Origin: Bdellovibrionales bacterium RIFOXYC1_FULL_37_79
GTDB lineage: Bacteria > Bdellovibrionota > Bacteriovoracia > Bacteriovoracales > Bacteriovoracaceae
Assembly (NCBI GenBank): GCA_001770015.1
Contig: MEQB01000026.1
Coordinates: 62,001-126,000 of the forward strand
Reading direction: 5' to 3'
DNA: 64,000 bases
Made by a program: the position numbers and the translations under genes. This document shows, piece after piece, positions 8,860 to 17,141 of this stretch; the first letter of the stretch is position 1, and each line of letters opens with the position of its first letter. The notes under the pieces were generated by a model. It worked only from the letters and a program-made list of their open reading frames with translations. It had not been told where the DNA came from and ran no database searches.

Positions 8860-9327
8860 ATGATTAATAAGCATATTGATACTTTTCTTTATTTAATCTC
8901 TTTTTTGGCCACCATAGCCGCTTTGTCGGTGCTGGTTTATTTCCAATATTTTTATGCCCCACCACTTCCTGATAATGCGATTGAATCGCAAAAATTTATA
9001 GAGGGTGAAAAAGAAAACTCATATCCCAAAGAATTTGAACTAAAACAAATCATCGTCAATCTAAAATCCAAATCCAAAAGACTGCGATTCCTGGAAATTA
9101 AAATTTTTCTAGTACCTTACGATCAGGCCCACAAGAAAACCCTCGAACAAAATCAAGACCTGATTTATGATAGTATAATTGACATAGCAAGCGGCATGGA
9201 CCCCGATGAACTGAACACACTCTCGGGCAAACTCATTCTTCAAAGCAGAATCGTGGCGGACTTAAATAAACTTCTAAAAACTAAAATTGTTAAGGAATTA
9301 CATCTTTCAAGATACGTTGTTATCTAG
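8860..9327 (+). CDS. FliL-like flagellar basal-body-associated protein
   Basis: A 155-residue protein with one N-terminal membrane segment (about 9-31), a short linker, and a periplasmic domain with the FliL pattern (ELKQIIVNLKSKSKRLRFLEIKIFLV, then two helices and a C-terminal VKELHLSRYVVI strand). FliL rings surround the stator units of the flagellar motor and help torque generation. No other flagellar gene is in the window, so this is an orphan copy. Its last four bases overlap the convergent small gene 9324-9518. Confidence 0.7.
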   Translation: MINKHIDTFLYLISFLATIAALSVLVYFQYFYAPPLPDNAIESQKFIEGEKENSYPKEFELKQIIVNLKSKSKRLRFLEIKIFLVPYDQAHKKTLEQNQDLIYDSIIDIASGMDPDELNTLSGKLILQSRIVADLNKLLKTKIVKELHLSRYVVI

Positions 9328-9518
9328 TTTTGAAAATCCTGATTTTGCTCAGATTTAGAATCAATACTTCTTGACGAATATCGCAAATTGGAAGATTCAT
9401 CCTGCAAAGACTTAAAATATTCATCCACTTGGGCCTGGGAAATTTTACCTTCAGCTACTAACTTATCTCGCAGTCTCACATCCATTACTTTTTCATTTAA
9501 AGCTTTACTTAATCTCAT
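9324..9518 (-). CDS. Small conserved-looking cytosolic protein
   Basis: A 64-residue charged protein beginning MRLSKALNEKVMDVRLRD and carrying a helical segment LVAEGKISQAQVDEYFKSL. A strong ribosome binding site (AAGGGGA) precedes the ATG. The composition is that of a real folded small protein, and the first 35 residues read like a helical bundle. Function unknown. Its stop overlaps that of the FliL-like gene. Confidence 0.65.
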   Translation of the reverse strand: MRLSKALNEKVMDVRLRDKLVAEGKISQAQVDEYFKSLQDESSNLRYSSRSIDSKSEQNQDFQN

Positions 9519-9626
9519 CGGGTCCCCTTGTTTTTAAATATAGAATCCTTATGAAAACTACATGTTAGATTTTAATTTGTAAAGTATTGTAAAAAAATTG
9601 ATCTTTCATTCAACATCTGCGACGCA

Positions 9627-10370
9627 TCATTGCCAATATTTGGGAGATTTATCTTCCGATTTTTTTTCTCCATATAAAACGGTCAGTTTGGCCGTAGATT
9701 TTCTCTTTTTAAACTTCATCATCCAATCTTTAAATGACCTGGAGGAAATAGTTAACAGGTAAAGAAAACCAAAAAGCATGGCCGCCAAATGTCCCCAGGC
9801 TAAAACCCCATTGACCGAGTTACTTTCTATTATCCCCATATACAGTTGAATTAAAACCAACAAAGCACAAAAATATTTGGTTTTCATCGGAAATATTAAC
9901 ATAAATAAAAACGTTCTATTGGGATATATAATTCCATAGGCCAAGCACATGGCATTGGTAATCCCTTGCATGCCAATGAGCGGATAGGAATAGATGAGAT
10001 TATTTTTAAAAAATAATAGGGAAATAAACAGATACACCAGTCCCGCTCCGATATAAGAAACCACCATAAAGGAAAGATAACGTTTACTTCCCCAGTTGGA
10101 CTCCAATTCACTGCCTAAAAACCACAAGATCAATCCCCCAAAAATCACTTCCATCAGACCCGTTGCCAAAAAGGGATAAGAAACCAATTGATAAACCAGT
10201 CCCTTGAAAAACAAATTGGCCGAAAGTCCGAATACCAGCATCAAATTAATCCCCAAGGCCTTGCTTAAAAGCGATTGAAGAATAAAAATAACCCCTACCG
10301 TGATAATGATCATTTTATTAATCTTGGTGAGTTGGGGTAATTGCATTTGCGTTGGTCCAGAATGGTTCAT
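9627..10370 (-). CDS. Rhomboid-like membrane protein lacking the catalytic serine
   Basis: This 247-residue protein has about six membrane segments and the rhomboid order of motifs: a loop with WGSKRYLSF, then GMQG (133-136) where active rhomboids have GxSG, followed by an NAM...YPNRT helix, and finally the histidine helix WGHLAAMLFG (His194). The nucleophilic serine is therefore glutamine (Gln135) while the histidine is kept, so this is probably a pseudoprotease. The C-terminus is a basic cytoplasmic tail (KKRKSTAKL). Pseudo-rhomboids bind and direct membrane clients. A clear GAGGAA ribosome binding site precedes the ATG. Confidence 0.75.
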   Translation of the reverse strand: MNHSGPTQMQLPQLTKINKMIIITVGVIFILQSLLSKALGINLMLVFGLSANLFFKGLVYQLVSYPFLATGLMEVIFGGLILWFLGSELESNWGSKRYLSFMVVSYIGAGLVYLFISLLFFKNNLIYSYPLIGMQGITNAMCLAYGIIYPNRTFLFMLIFPMKTKYFCALLVLIQLYMGIIESNSVNGVLAWGHLAAMLFGFLYLLTISSRSFKDWMMKFKKRKSTAKLTVLYGEKKSEDKSPKYWQ

Positions 10371-10445
10371 ACGTTCCTCGTATAAATTATTTTTAAAGAT
10401 GCTTTATTTTATTTTAATTATTGGCAATTGATAAGATTAATTCAT

Positions 10446-12380
10446 TCAAATACTGCTAAATTCAGTTGGTACATCAATGGCCTTGGAACAATCAGGATTG
10501 TCCGGATTCTCAAGAACCGGTACCGCTGGGGTTGGCGGAGTCGCACAGATGCCATTTTTACATAGGCCGAAAGTTGGCTTTTGATAACATCGAATGCCGC
10601 ACATTTGCTGACCGGTGGTGGAGGTCCCCGTTTTATATAACTTGCATTCGTTGATATGATGAATCTGGCACCATTCTCTGGCCACACAGGTTTGTCCGGA
10701 AGGTTTACTACATAAAACCGGTGGGTCTTCCCGATTGGTATGCACCTGGCAACTGCTAGTGGCCTTGTTACAGCACAAGGAAGCGCATTCATAATCCGAA
10801 CTGCACTGATCACCGGTTTGGCCGTTGCCCGTCGAACTGACATCTTCCAAACAGCGAGAGACCAAGGCTTTATCCCAACACCTATCATTGTAACAACATT
10901 CACCATTGCCACAAGAAGCACTACTGGTGCATTTTTTCATGGAAGTAAACAAGACTTCCTTACCCAAGTAATCCGTGTTACTGGCCCTCACCAGTTGTAA
11001 CTTGAGACTGGTACTGCTGGCGAGCACGGTTTCATCACCGGAATTTTGATCAATATTAATGAGTTCAATTTTGGCCGTCACATTACACGAAACAATGCCT
11101 TCATTGGCATAGGTATCGTATCCCAGCATGCGAACATTGCATCCATCCATATAATCGGTATCCCCACCGGATAAAAGCGCCGTTTTACTTCGCACTCCCA
11201 AAGGGAGTTCTGAACTGAAATGATCAATATTCTGGGATAAATTTAAAACCCCGATGCGCGGGAAAAGGAAGGCCCCATATCCCACATAGTCCTTAAACAA
11301 ATCTCCCGTGGCATTGCCAAACGAGGAGGTAAACAAACCTGTCGCTGATTGACTGGAACTCACTGGTCCCCAAATGGCATTTCCTTTGATCTCCCAATCC
11401 TGTGGATTAATGGCCCTAAAAGGTCCCCGATACTCATATACCTGGCCATCAGGAAAAGTGATATCCACTCCAAATCCACTTCCATTAAAATTGGCATCGA
11501 TCACCCCCAGAATATCTCTAAGATTATCCCTGGAGTTATTATCCGGCAGACATTTCTTCAAATTATTGGCCTGGGTATCCTGGGCATAACCCTTTTTACT
11601 TAAATCGAGTTGGGCCTCGGATGGATTAATCGCTACTCCAGCCTGAGTGTATAAGCCTGTATCGGATATTTTAGCATAAGAGTATAAACACCTGGCCCCC
11701 GAGTAATTACAAAGAGGCCGATCGATGGTTGGTACAAACGTATGGTCGTGTTCAACCTTTAGGCCCCGGCAATATAAATTGGTGCTACGGGTATCCTGGG
11801 TCAGGGTGATAGATTCGCCAGCATCTACGTTACTGCCAAATTCATTTCCACTATTATCCCTGTAGTCGGAATAATCAAACAGGTCATATAATAAACGGAT
11901 GTTTTCAAACGGCTTGCCGATGATATTTAAAATCAACACTTCGATATCGGTCTGGGGAATAATCCCAGGGGCCCTGCCCACGGATGCCTCGATAGTGATA
12001 GGTGCCAATTCACGGCCAAAGGAAAAACGCACATGCACAATCCGGTCAGACAAAGAGGCAATATTAAGCCCAGACAAATAGAGTTTTCCAGTAAAGTTTT
12101 TAGGGAGAGTCAATTTAGTTTTATAGGTTCCATCAAAGGGATCAATCAAATGTTTAATTTCAGCCTCCCCTTGCTCCAGCACCGTTCCACCTGTTGAAAT
12201 CGTGCCTCCGCCATTTTCCCCGGGACCGGCACTGTCTCCAAGGTTCGTCTGGCCACCACTTCCACGATTAACTTGATTATGGCTATTTTTGTTGCTCCTT
12301 TCACCGGTGGTTGGAGTACAGGACAAAACCAGTGAAATAATAATAAGCAAAATATTTAACTGTCTAAAAAAGTAATCCAC
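10446..12380 (-). CDS. Large cysteine-rich lipoprotein
   Basis: I chose the GTG at 12380 because GGGAGG lies six bases upstream and gives a compact lipoprotein signal peptide (lipobox LVLSC). A longer ATG-started frame would add 15 basic residues. The mature 640-residue protein begins with a Gly/Ser/Thr/Asn-rich linker, then a long beta-rich region. The last 170 residues contain cysteine modules, including CTSSASCGNGECCYNDRCW and CSSDYECASLCCNKATSSC, whose spacing recalls disulfide-knotted Dickkopf-like modules. It is probably surface exposed or periplasmic. No enzyme motif is visible, so adhesion or target recognition are possible but unproven roles. Confidence 0.8.
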   Translation of the reverse strand: MDYFFRQLNILLIIISLVLSCTPTTGERSNKNSHNQVNRGSGGQTNLGDSAGPGENGGGTISTGGTVLEQGEAEIKHLIDPFDGTYKTKLTLPKNFTGKLYLSGLNIASLSDRIVHVRFSFGRELAPITIEASVGRAPGIIPQTDIEVLILNIIGKPFENIRLLYDLFDYSDYRDNSGNEFGSNVDAGESITLTQDTRSTNLYCRGLKVEHDHTFVPTIDRPLCNYSGARCLYSYAKISDTGLYTQAGVAINPSEAQLDLSKKGYAQDTQANNLKKCLPDNNSRDNLRDILGVIDANFNGSGFGVDITFPDGQVYEYRGPFRAINPQDWEIKGNAIWGPVSSSQSATGLFTSSFGNATGDLFKDYVGYGAFLFPRIGVLNLSQNIDHFSSELPLGVRSKTALLSGGDTDYMDGCNVRMLGYDTYANEGIVSCNVTAKIELINIDQNSGDETVLASSTSLKLQLVRASNTDYLGKEVLFTSMKKCTSSASCGNGECCYNDRCWDKALVSRCLEDVSSTGNGQTGDQCSSDYECASLCCNKATSSCQVHTNREDPPVLCSKPSGQTCVAREWCQIHHINECKLYKTGTSTTGQQMCGIRCYQKPTFGLCKNGICATPPTPAVPVLENPDNPDCSKAIDVPTEFSSI

Positions 12381-12510
12381 TTTAATCCTCCCAATCAACC
12401 CCCTTACTGATCGTCTTTTATCCATTAATGATTAATTTTTTTGTATCAATCCTTTTCCTTTTCATCACCATATTTCAATAAGTTAACCGCATAAAATAAT
12501 TACTCCTCCT

Positions 12511-12539
12511 TTGACACATTCAAAATTAGATCATATTTA
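12511..12539 (+). promoter_or_regulatory. Sigma-70-type promoter of deoC
   Basis: TTGACA (12511-12516), a 17-base spacer and TATTTA (12534-12539) precede deoC by about 27 bases. The -35 matches the consensus perfectly. Confidence 0.6.
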
Positions 12540-12566
12540 TGAAATAGAATACCCATAGGAGCTGAA

Positions 12567-13247
12567 ATGACTATATCACCCACTGATCTGGCCAAAATGA
12601 TTGATCACACTTTACTAAAACCGGAAGCCACCCAAGCCGATTTGGAAAAGCTTTGTAAAGAGGCAGTAGAGTTTGAATTCTATTCTTGTTGTGTTAATTC
12701 CTCCAACATTCCTTACGTTAAAACATTGCTTGAAAATAGCAACGTCTTACCGATAGCTGTGGTGGGTTTTCCTCTCGGAGCCGCCTCCAGTGCCGCCAAG
12801 GCCCATGAAACCAGAGAAGCGGTATTAAATGGGGCCCAAGAAATTGATATGGTCATCAATCTGGGAGCCCTTAAATCAAAGGACTATAAAATGGTTTTCG
12901 ACGATATTTTATCCGTGGTGCTGGCTTCCAATAATCGACCGGTCAAGGTTATTTTAGAAACTTGCCAGCTGACTGACGAAGAAAAAATAATCGCCTGCGC
13001 CCTTTCTAAAGCCGCTGGAGCAGCCTTTGTGAAAACCTCCACCGGTTTTTCTAAAAGTGGAGCAACCAGTGCGGATATTACCCTGATGAGAAGAATTGTG
13101 GGCCCTAAGATGGGAGTAAAGGCATCTGGAGGAATAAAAAGTCGCCTTGATGCCGTGAATATGATCAAAGCCGGTGCCAATAGAATAGGAACTTCGTCAG
13201 GTATTGCCATTGTCAAAGGTAATGCAGCCGATACCTCCAACTATTAA
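12567..13247 (+). CDS. deoC: Deoxyribose-phosphate aldolase
   Basis: This 226-residue cytosolic TIM-barrel enzyme cleaves 2-deoxyribose 5-phosphate to glyceraldehyde 3-phosphate and acetaldehyde in deoxynucleoside catabolism. The Schiff-base Lys156 lies in FVKTSTGF, the second active-site Lys185 in VKASGGI, and the conserved EIDMVINLG strand carries the acidic residue. The N-terminal IDHTLLKPEAT motif is also diagnostic. Length is normal. It is preceded by AGGAG and its own promoter. No other deo genes are adjacent, unlike the deo operon of enterobacteria. A DNA-scavenging predator would use it on host nucleosides. Confidence 0.96.
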   Translation: MTISPTDLAKMIDHTLLKPEATQADLEKLCKEAVEFEFYSCCVNSSNIPYVKTLLENSNVLPIAVVGFPLGAASSAAKAHETREAVLNGAQEIDMVINLGALKSKDYKMVFDDILSVVLASNNRPVKVILETCQLTDEEKIIACALSKAAGAAFVKTSTGFSKSGATSADITLMRRIVGPKMGVKASGGIKSRLDAVNMIKAGANRIGTSSGIAIVKGNAADTSNY

Positions 13248-13364
13248 TCCGCTCAACCAATAAAATATTATCAACTGATCAAAGTGTTTTTTATCATTTA
13301 TTTTTTGGTAATGTTCCCTGTATAATAATCCGATCTGATTAAGTAACCAATCAAGAAAAAAAAT

Positions 13365-14753
13365 ATGGCAATCAATTTATTAATCGCAGATCCTGAGCAG
13401 AAATGGTCGCAAGATGCCAAGGAATTTTTTGAAAGCAGTATCTATAAGGTGCATAGTTTTCAAAACGGCAAAGATGCCCAGATGGCCGTTTATAATCATA
13501 AGTTTGTAGCGGCCATCATCAACCAAAGCATTCAAAATCACTCCGCCATCCAAATTTTAAACTATATTAAAACCAATCAACCGGAGTTGAATGTTATTAT
13601 TTCACTGGAAGTCAACGCCAACCGGTCTGATATTATCAAAATTGAAAAGATGGGATTTAAATATTTTATTCAAAAACCATTTTCCTTTAACGATCTCCAT
13701 AAGATGGTGGAAAATATCCAGGACATCGAAGAAATCATCGCACATATGCCCACCCGCGAAGGCCAATTGGATGAAGAGGAAGTTAAGGAATCCGACAGCG
13801 AATTCACCCAGATCAAAATAGATGAACTCTATAGTGGCAAACCGGTGCTATTTGATATTTTTATCCAGTTAAACAACAATCACTATGTGAAAATACTGCA
13901 CGAGGGAGATACCTTTAATAGTCATCGCATTAACAAATACAAAGAAGAAAAAGGGATTGAATTTTTATATTTTAAAACCAAAGATCGAAAAAAATATCTT
14001 AAATTTACCAATCACCTGGTAAAAAAGCTGGCCCAAGAAAAAATAGTCACCGGCAAAATCAAAGTCGGTATGCTCAAAACCGCCAGTGAAAAATTCCTAG
14101 AGGAAGTCTGCACCGAAGGCATGGAAGCCAGCGTGCTTGATGAAGGAGTGGCCGTCTGTCAAAACATCTCCAACGTCATTGACAATGAAGCCTCATTGCA
14201 CATTTTACTCCGTGAATTTGTGGATTTTGATCCACGGGCGGTAAGTCATGCTTTCGCCATCACGTTTTTCTCTTCAGTTATTCTCAAACAACTCAAATGG
14301 AATTCCAAAAAAACCGTGGATACCATGAGTCTGGCATGCATGTTTCATGATCTGGGAAAGACCAAACTATCCCCGGAAATCATTGATATGCGACCACAAG
14401 ATATGACGCCTGAACAATTGGCCGAATATAAAACCCATCCGCAACAGGGCTCGGATCTTCTTACCAAGGAAAAACACATCAATTCCACGATCCGTCAAAT
14501 TATCCTGCAACATCATGAATATTATGATGGATCAGGTTTTCCGGGTAAATTAAAAGGCAGCCAGATCACTAATTTGGCAAAAATCATCTGCTTGGCCAAC
14601 GACTTTGTTCATATCGTCACTGATAATAATTTAAACCCGCTGGATGGGGTGAAAAAAATACTCTCCAGTGAAGCATCAGTGCGAAGATATGATCCGATCA
14701 TTTTGGAAACTTTTATGATGGCCTTTATTGATCCAAAGAAAATCGCCTCCTGA
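13365..14753 (+). CDS. HD-GYP domain protein with pseudo-receiver
   Basis: A 462-residue cytosolic protein. Residues 1-120 have the fold pattern of a response-regulator receiver with the switch lysine (FIQKPF), but the phospho-acceptor position is Asn53 (AAIINQS), so it is probably not phosphorylated. Residues 150-220 form an intermediate domain, and 285-455 an HD-GYP domain with HDLGK (328-332) and HHEYYDGSGFP (383-393). HD-GYP domains hydrolyse cyclic di-GMP or related dinucleotides. The GYP tyrosine is Phe here, a common variant. The 3' end overlaps the convergent radical SAM gene by 29 bases. A TATAAT hexamer lies 38 bases upstream. Confidence 0.88.
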   Translation: MAINLLIADPEQKWSQDAKEFFESSIYKVHSFQNGKDAQMAVYNHKFVAAIINQSIQNHSAIQILNYIKTNQPELNVIISLEVNANRSDIIKIEKMGFKYFIQKPFSFNDLHKMVENIQDIEEIIAHMPTREGQLDEEEVKESDSEFTQIKIDELYSGKPVLFDIFIQLNNNHYVKILHEGDTFNSHRINKYKEEKGIEFLYFKTKDRKKYLKFTNHLVKKLAQEKIVTGKIKVGMLKTASEKFLEEVCTEGMEASVLDEGVAVCQNISNVIDNEASLHILLREFVDFDPRAVSHAFAITFFSSVILKQLKWNSKKTVDTMSLACMFHDLGKTKLSPEIIDMRPQDMTPEQLAEYKTHPQQGSDLLTKEKHINSTIRQIILQHHEYYDGSGFPGKLKGSQITNLAKIICLANDFVHIVTDNNLNPLDGVKKILSSEASVRRYDPIILETFMMAFIDPKKIAS

Positions 14754-15978
14754 TTTTGGTCAAATAACTATCCAGCATACTTTTTTCAAAATCAGCATTA
14801 TTTACATACTCATAGTTAAAAACATCCCGCCACAAATCCTTCTCCTCCATACACATATAGAAAAACACTTCTTGGTGCCAAGCTGCAAATTCGTCATATA
14901 AGCATTTAAAAAGTTGCCGTTTGATTTCCCGCGGGTATGAATATTTACCCTCCACCTCGTTGAGCGGTATTTTTAAAACCAGAGTTTTATTTAAACGAGA
15001 ACGAATTTTTTTAATAACTGGTTTGATATAAGTAAGCGTGCCAAACGAAATCATGGCCACTTCGCGTGGATCAAATAAATTTTTTATCTCCTTTGCCACT
15101 GCCCGATATTCACTCTCCCATCCCATGTAGTAAATCATCGGATGGAAATGAAATCCCACCAGCATCTTATGATCAGCAACTCTTCTGGCCGCTTGCAAGC
15201 GCTCCTTAAGACTGGTGGTAAACCGTTCTTCATTTTTTATAACCGTTTGAGGATTAAGCGACCAAGTGCAAATGATATTGGATGGAAAATTAAGTTTTAA
15301 CAAATCTGCCACATTATTCGATTTGGTTTTTAATTCAAGAATGACGTTGGGGTTTTGTTTTAAAAAAACACATAAATCGGTCAAATGTCCAAATTGATCA
15401 CCCCACATTAAAGAGTCCGAGGATTGCCCGGTACCAATATGGTAAATTTGATTTTTATCAAAATTGATCAGACTCAATTTTGCCAGCAGATTTTTTTCTA
15501 TAATTATTTCGTTGTCGTGAAAATAGGATTGAATACAGCAGTAATTGCAATCAAAACCACAATTTCTAACCACATCCAAAGTCATGAGATTACAACACCT
15601 GGTTTTTTCGCTGGCAACCGGACAGCGCCCCAGAATAATACTTTCTTCATCCGCCAGTCTCATTTTATAATCAGGGAGCTTGCGAGAGTCCGGCACAAAG
15701 GCGCTGTAATCCGCAGGAAGCGTTTTTAATTCATCCCATCTGTTCGTGATCGTTTCTAAAAAACGCTGCCGATGTTCATAGGGCCGTTTTAAAATATCCA
15801 AAGACTCATGCCAATTCTCAAAATCCAGGACAATATCTATAACGTGCCTGGACTGTTGGTATGTCAGCCGATACTGTTTGATGACATCCATGAGAAATGC
15901 TTTATTTTTATCCGGTAAGTGCTCCCAAGAGGATAACTTTTGGATTTGTTCAAATTTATTATTCAATTTATCATTCAT
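14725..15978 (-). CDS. Spore photoproduct lyase-like radical SAM protein
   Basis: This 417-residue protein carries the radical SAM cluster CGFDCNYC (Cys140, Cys144, Cys147) in the SPL-type setting, with an N-terminal domain ending TLPADYSAF and a C-terminal half containing LELKTKSNNVADLL, CTWSLNPQTV and VGFHFHPMIYY, all typical of the spore photoproduct lyase superfamily. Classical SPL repairs the thymine dimer made in dry spores. Homologues in non-sporeformers form a related group whose DNA or other substrate is not established. It is transcribed convergently with the HD-GYP gene, overlapping by 29 bases. Confidence 0.82.
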   Translation of the reverse strand: MNDKLNNKFEQIQKLSSWEHLPDKNKAFLMDVIKQYRLTYQQSRHVIDIVLDFENWHESLDILKRPYEHRQRFLETITNRWDELKTLPADYSAFVPDSRKLPDYKMRLADEESIILGRCPVASEKTRCCNLMTLDVVRNCGFDCNYCCIQSYFHDNEIIIEKNLLAKLSLINFDKNQIYHIGTGQSSDSLMWGDQFGHLTDLCVFLKQNPNVILELKTKSNNVADLLKLNFPSNIICTWSLNPQTVIKNEERFTTSLKERLQAARRVADHKMLVGFHFHPMIYYMGWESEYRAVAKEIKNLFDPREVAMISFGTLTYIKPVIKKIRSRLNKTLVLKIPLNEVEGKYSYPREIKRQLFKCLYDEFAAWHQEVFFYMCMEEKDLWRDVFNYEYVNNADFEKSMLDSYLTKIRRRFSLDQ

Positions 15979-16031
15979 TGCATCAACCTGGTCATTTTAT
16001 AGCACAAACTATCGATTTTTGAAAACTCCTC

Positions 16032-16040
16032 TGCTATAAT
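16032..16040 (+). promoter_or_regulatory. Extended -10 (TGCTATAAT) for the DHOD-like gene
   Basis: TGC-TATAAT stands about 45 bases before the start codon. The identical nine bases occur before the beta-barrel gene at 37061. No -35 is evident, as expected for extended -10 promoters. Confidence 0.5.
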
Positions 16041-16085
16041 GCTTTTTTTATTTCTTTTTCCACTGAAATTCATAAGGAGTAGATG

Positions 16086-17111
16086 ATGACCAACCTTACT
16101 ACAAAATATGCCGGTCTTACGTTAAAAAATCCCCTGATTGTTTCCTCATCAGGACTGACCAACTCCTTAAATGGGATAAAAAAAGCCTATGAAAGCGGAG
16201 CAGGGGCCATCGTTATCAAATCACTTTTTGAAGAGCAAATAATCAAGGACTCCTTTAAAGAAATTCCTCAGCATGCAGAAGAATATGATTATTTGATGAA
16301 ATATAATACCCATAGTTATTTACAACTGATTGAAGATGCCAAAAAAGCATGTAAAATTCCCATCATTGCCTCCATCAACTGCACCACTGCCTCCAACTGG
16401 TCCGAATACGCCAAATCCATTGAATCATCCGGTGCGGATGCCCTGGAACTGAACATCATGATCTTTCCTGAACAAGAGTTATCCCCCATCAATCCTTTCG
16501 AGAAATGGTTCTATGATAATTATCCTTTCAAAACCAGCACTCCCAAATCCAAGATTCAATCCAGTGAAGATATTGAGCGAAATATTTATCAAATTGTAAA
16601 AAATGTAAAACTCAATTTAAAAATTCCAGTCACCGCCAAACTCGGCCCATACTTTACTTCTCTGGAGACCGTCACCGAGAAACTAAGCACCTTATGCAAT
16701 GGAATTGTGCTGTTTAATAATTTTTACACCCCAGACTTTGATATTCATACTGGCAAATTAATTCATAATATCCACTTCACCCACCCAGAACAAATGTATA
16801 ACACTCTAAGATGGATAGCACTACTTTCCAAAGATCTTAAATGTGATTTGTCTGCTTCCACCGGGATTCATGATTATGAATCCTGTATAAAAATGATCAT
16901 GTGTGGTGCCAGTTCGGTACAGCTTTGCAGTGTACTCTACCAAAAAGGGATGAGCGTTATTCCTGAATTTTTATCTTCCTTGGAAAAATGGATGACCGCC
17001 AAAGGATATCAAACCATCAATGATTTCAAAGGCGCATTTCATAAGAACCTTGATAAAAACATATTCAGTCGTATGCAATATATCAAGATGTACTCAGGGA
17101 TTGATCAGTAG
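16086..17111 (+). CDS. Dihydroorotate dehydrogenase-like flavoprotein
   Basis: About 341 residues with the class 1 DHOD beta/alpha barrel: KYAGLTLKNPLIVSSSGLT at the N-terminus, the FMN-region IVIKSLFE, IPIIASINC, VTAKLGP and the C-terminal phosphate-binding segment LSASTGIHDYESCIKMIMCGASSVQLCSVLYQ. It resembles the DHOD-like paralogues annotated beside true PyrD, so orotate production is not certain. Two ATGs follow AAGGAG. The second (16086) has the better six-base spacing. A hairpin terminator follows directly. No other pyrimidine gene is nearby. Confidence 0.82.
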   Translation: MTNLTTKYAGLTLKNPLIVSSSGLTNSLNGIKKAYESGAGAIVIKSLFEEQIIKDSFKEIPQHAEEYDYLMKYNTHSYLQLIEDAKKACKIPIIASINCTTASNWSEYAKSIESSGADALELNIMIFPEQELSPINPFEKWFYDNYPFKTSTPKSKIQSSEDIERNIYQIVKNVKLNLKIPVTAKLGPYFTSLETVTEKLSTLCNGIVLFNNFYTPDFDIHTGKLIHNIHFTHPEQMYNTLRWIALLSKDLKCDLSASTGIHDYESCIKMIMCGASSVQLCSVLYQKGMSVIPEFLSSLEKWMTAKGYQTINDFKGAFHKNLDKNIFSRMQYIKMYSGIDQ

Positions 17112-17113
17112 GC

Positions 17114-17141
17114 TCTCCTGCTTTAGCAGGAGATTGTTTTT
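17114..17141 (+). terminator. Intrinsic terminator after the DHOD-like gene
   Basis: TCTCCTGC (17114-17121) pairs perfectly with GCAGGAGA (17126-17133) around a TTTA loop and is followed by TTGTTTTT. The lipB stop codon on the other strand lies at the loop (17123-17125), so the hairpin is shared with coding sequence. Confidence 0.85.

Noticed and set aside
10442-10921. 159-residue minus-strand frame in the cysteine-rich lipoprotein
   Set aside because: It is a shifted reading of the cysteine-rich region with no start signal. The main frame explains the region fully.
12884-13240. 118-residue frame opposite deoC
   Set aside because: It is antisense to a highly conserved enzyme, with no start site, and is explained by codon bias of deoC.
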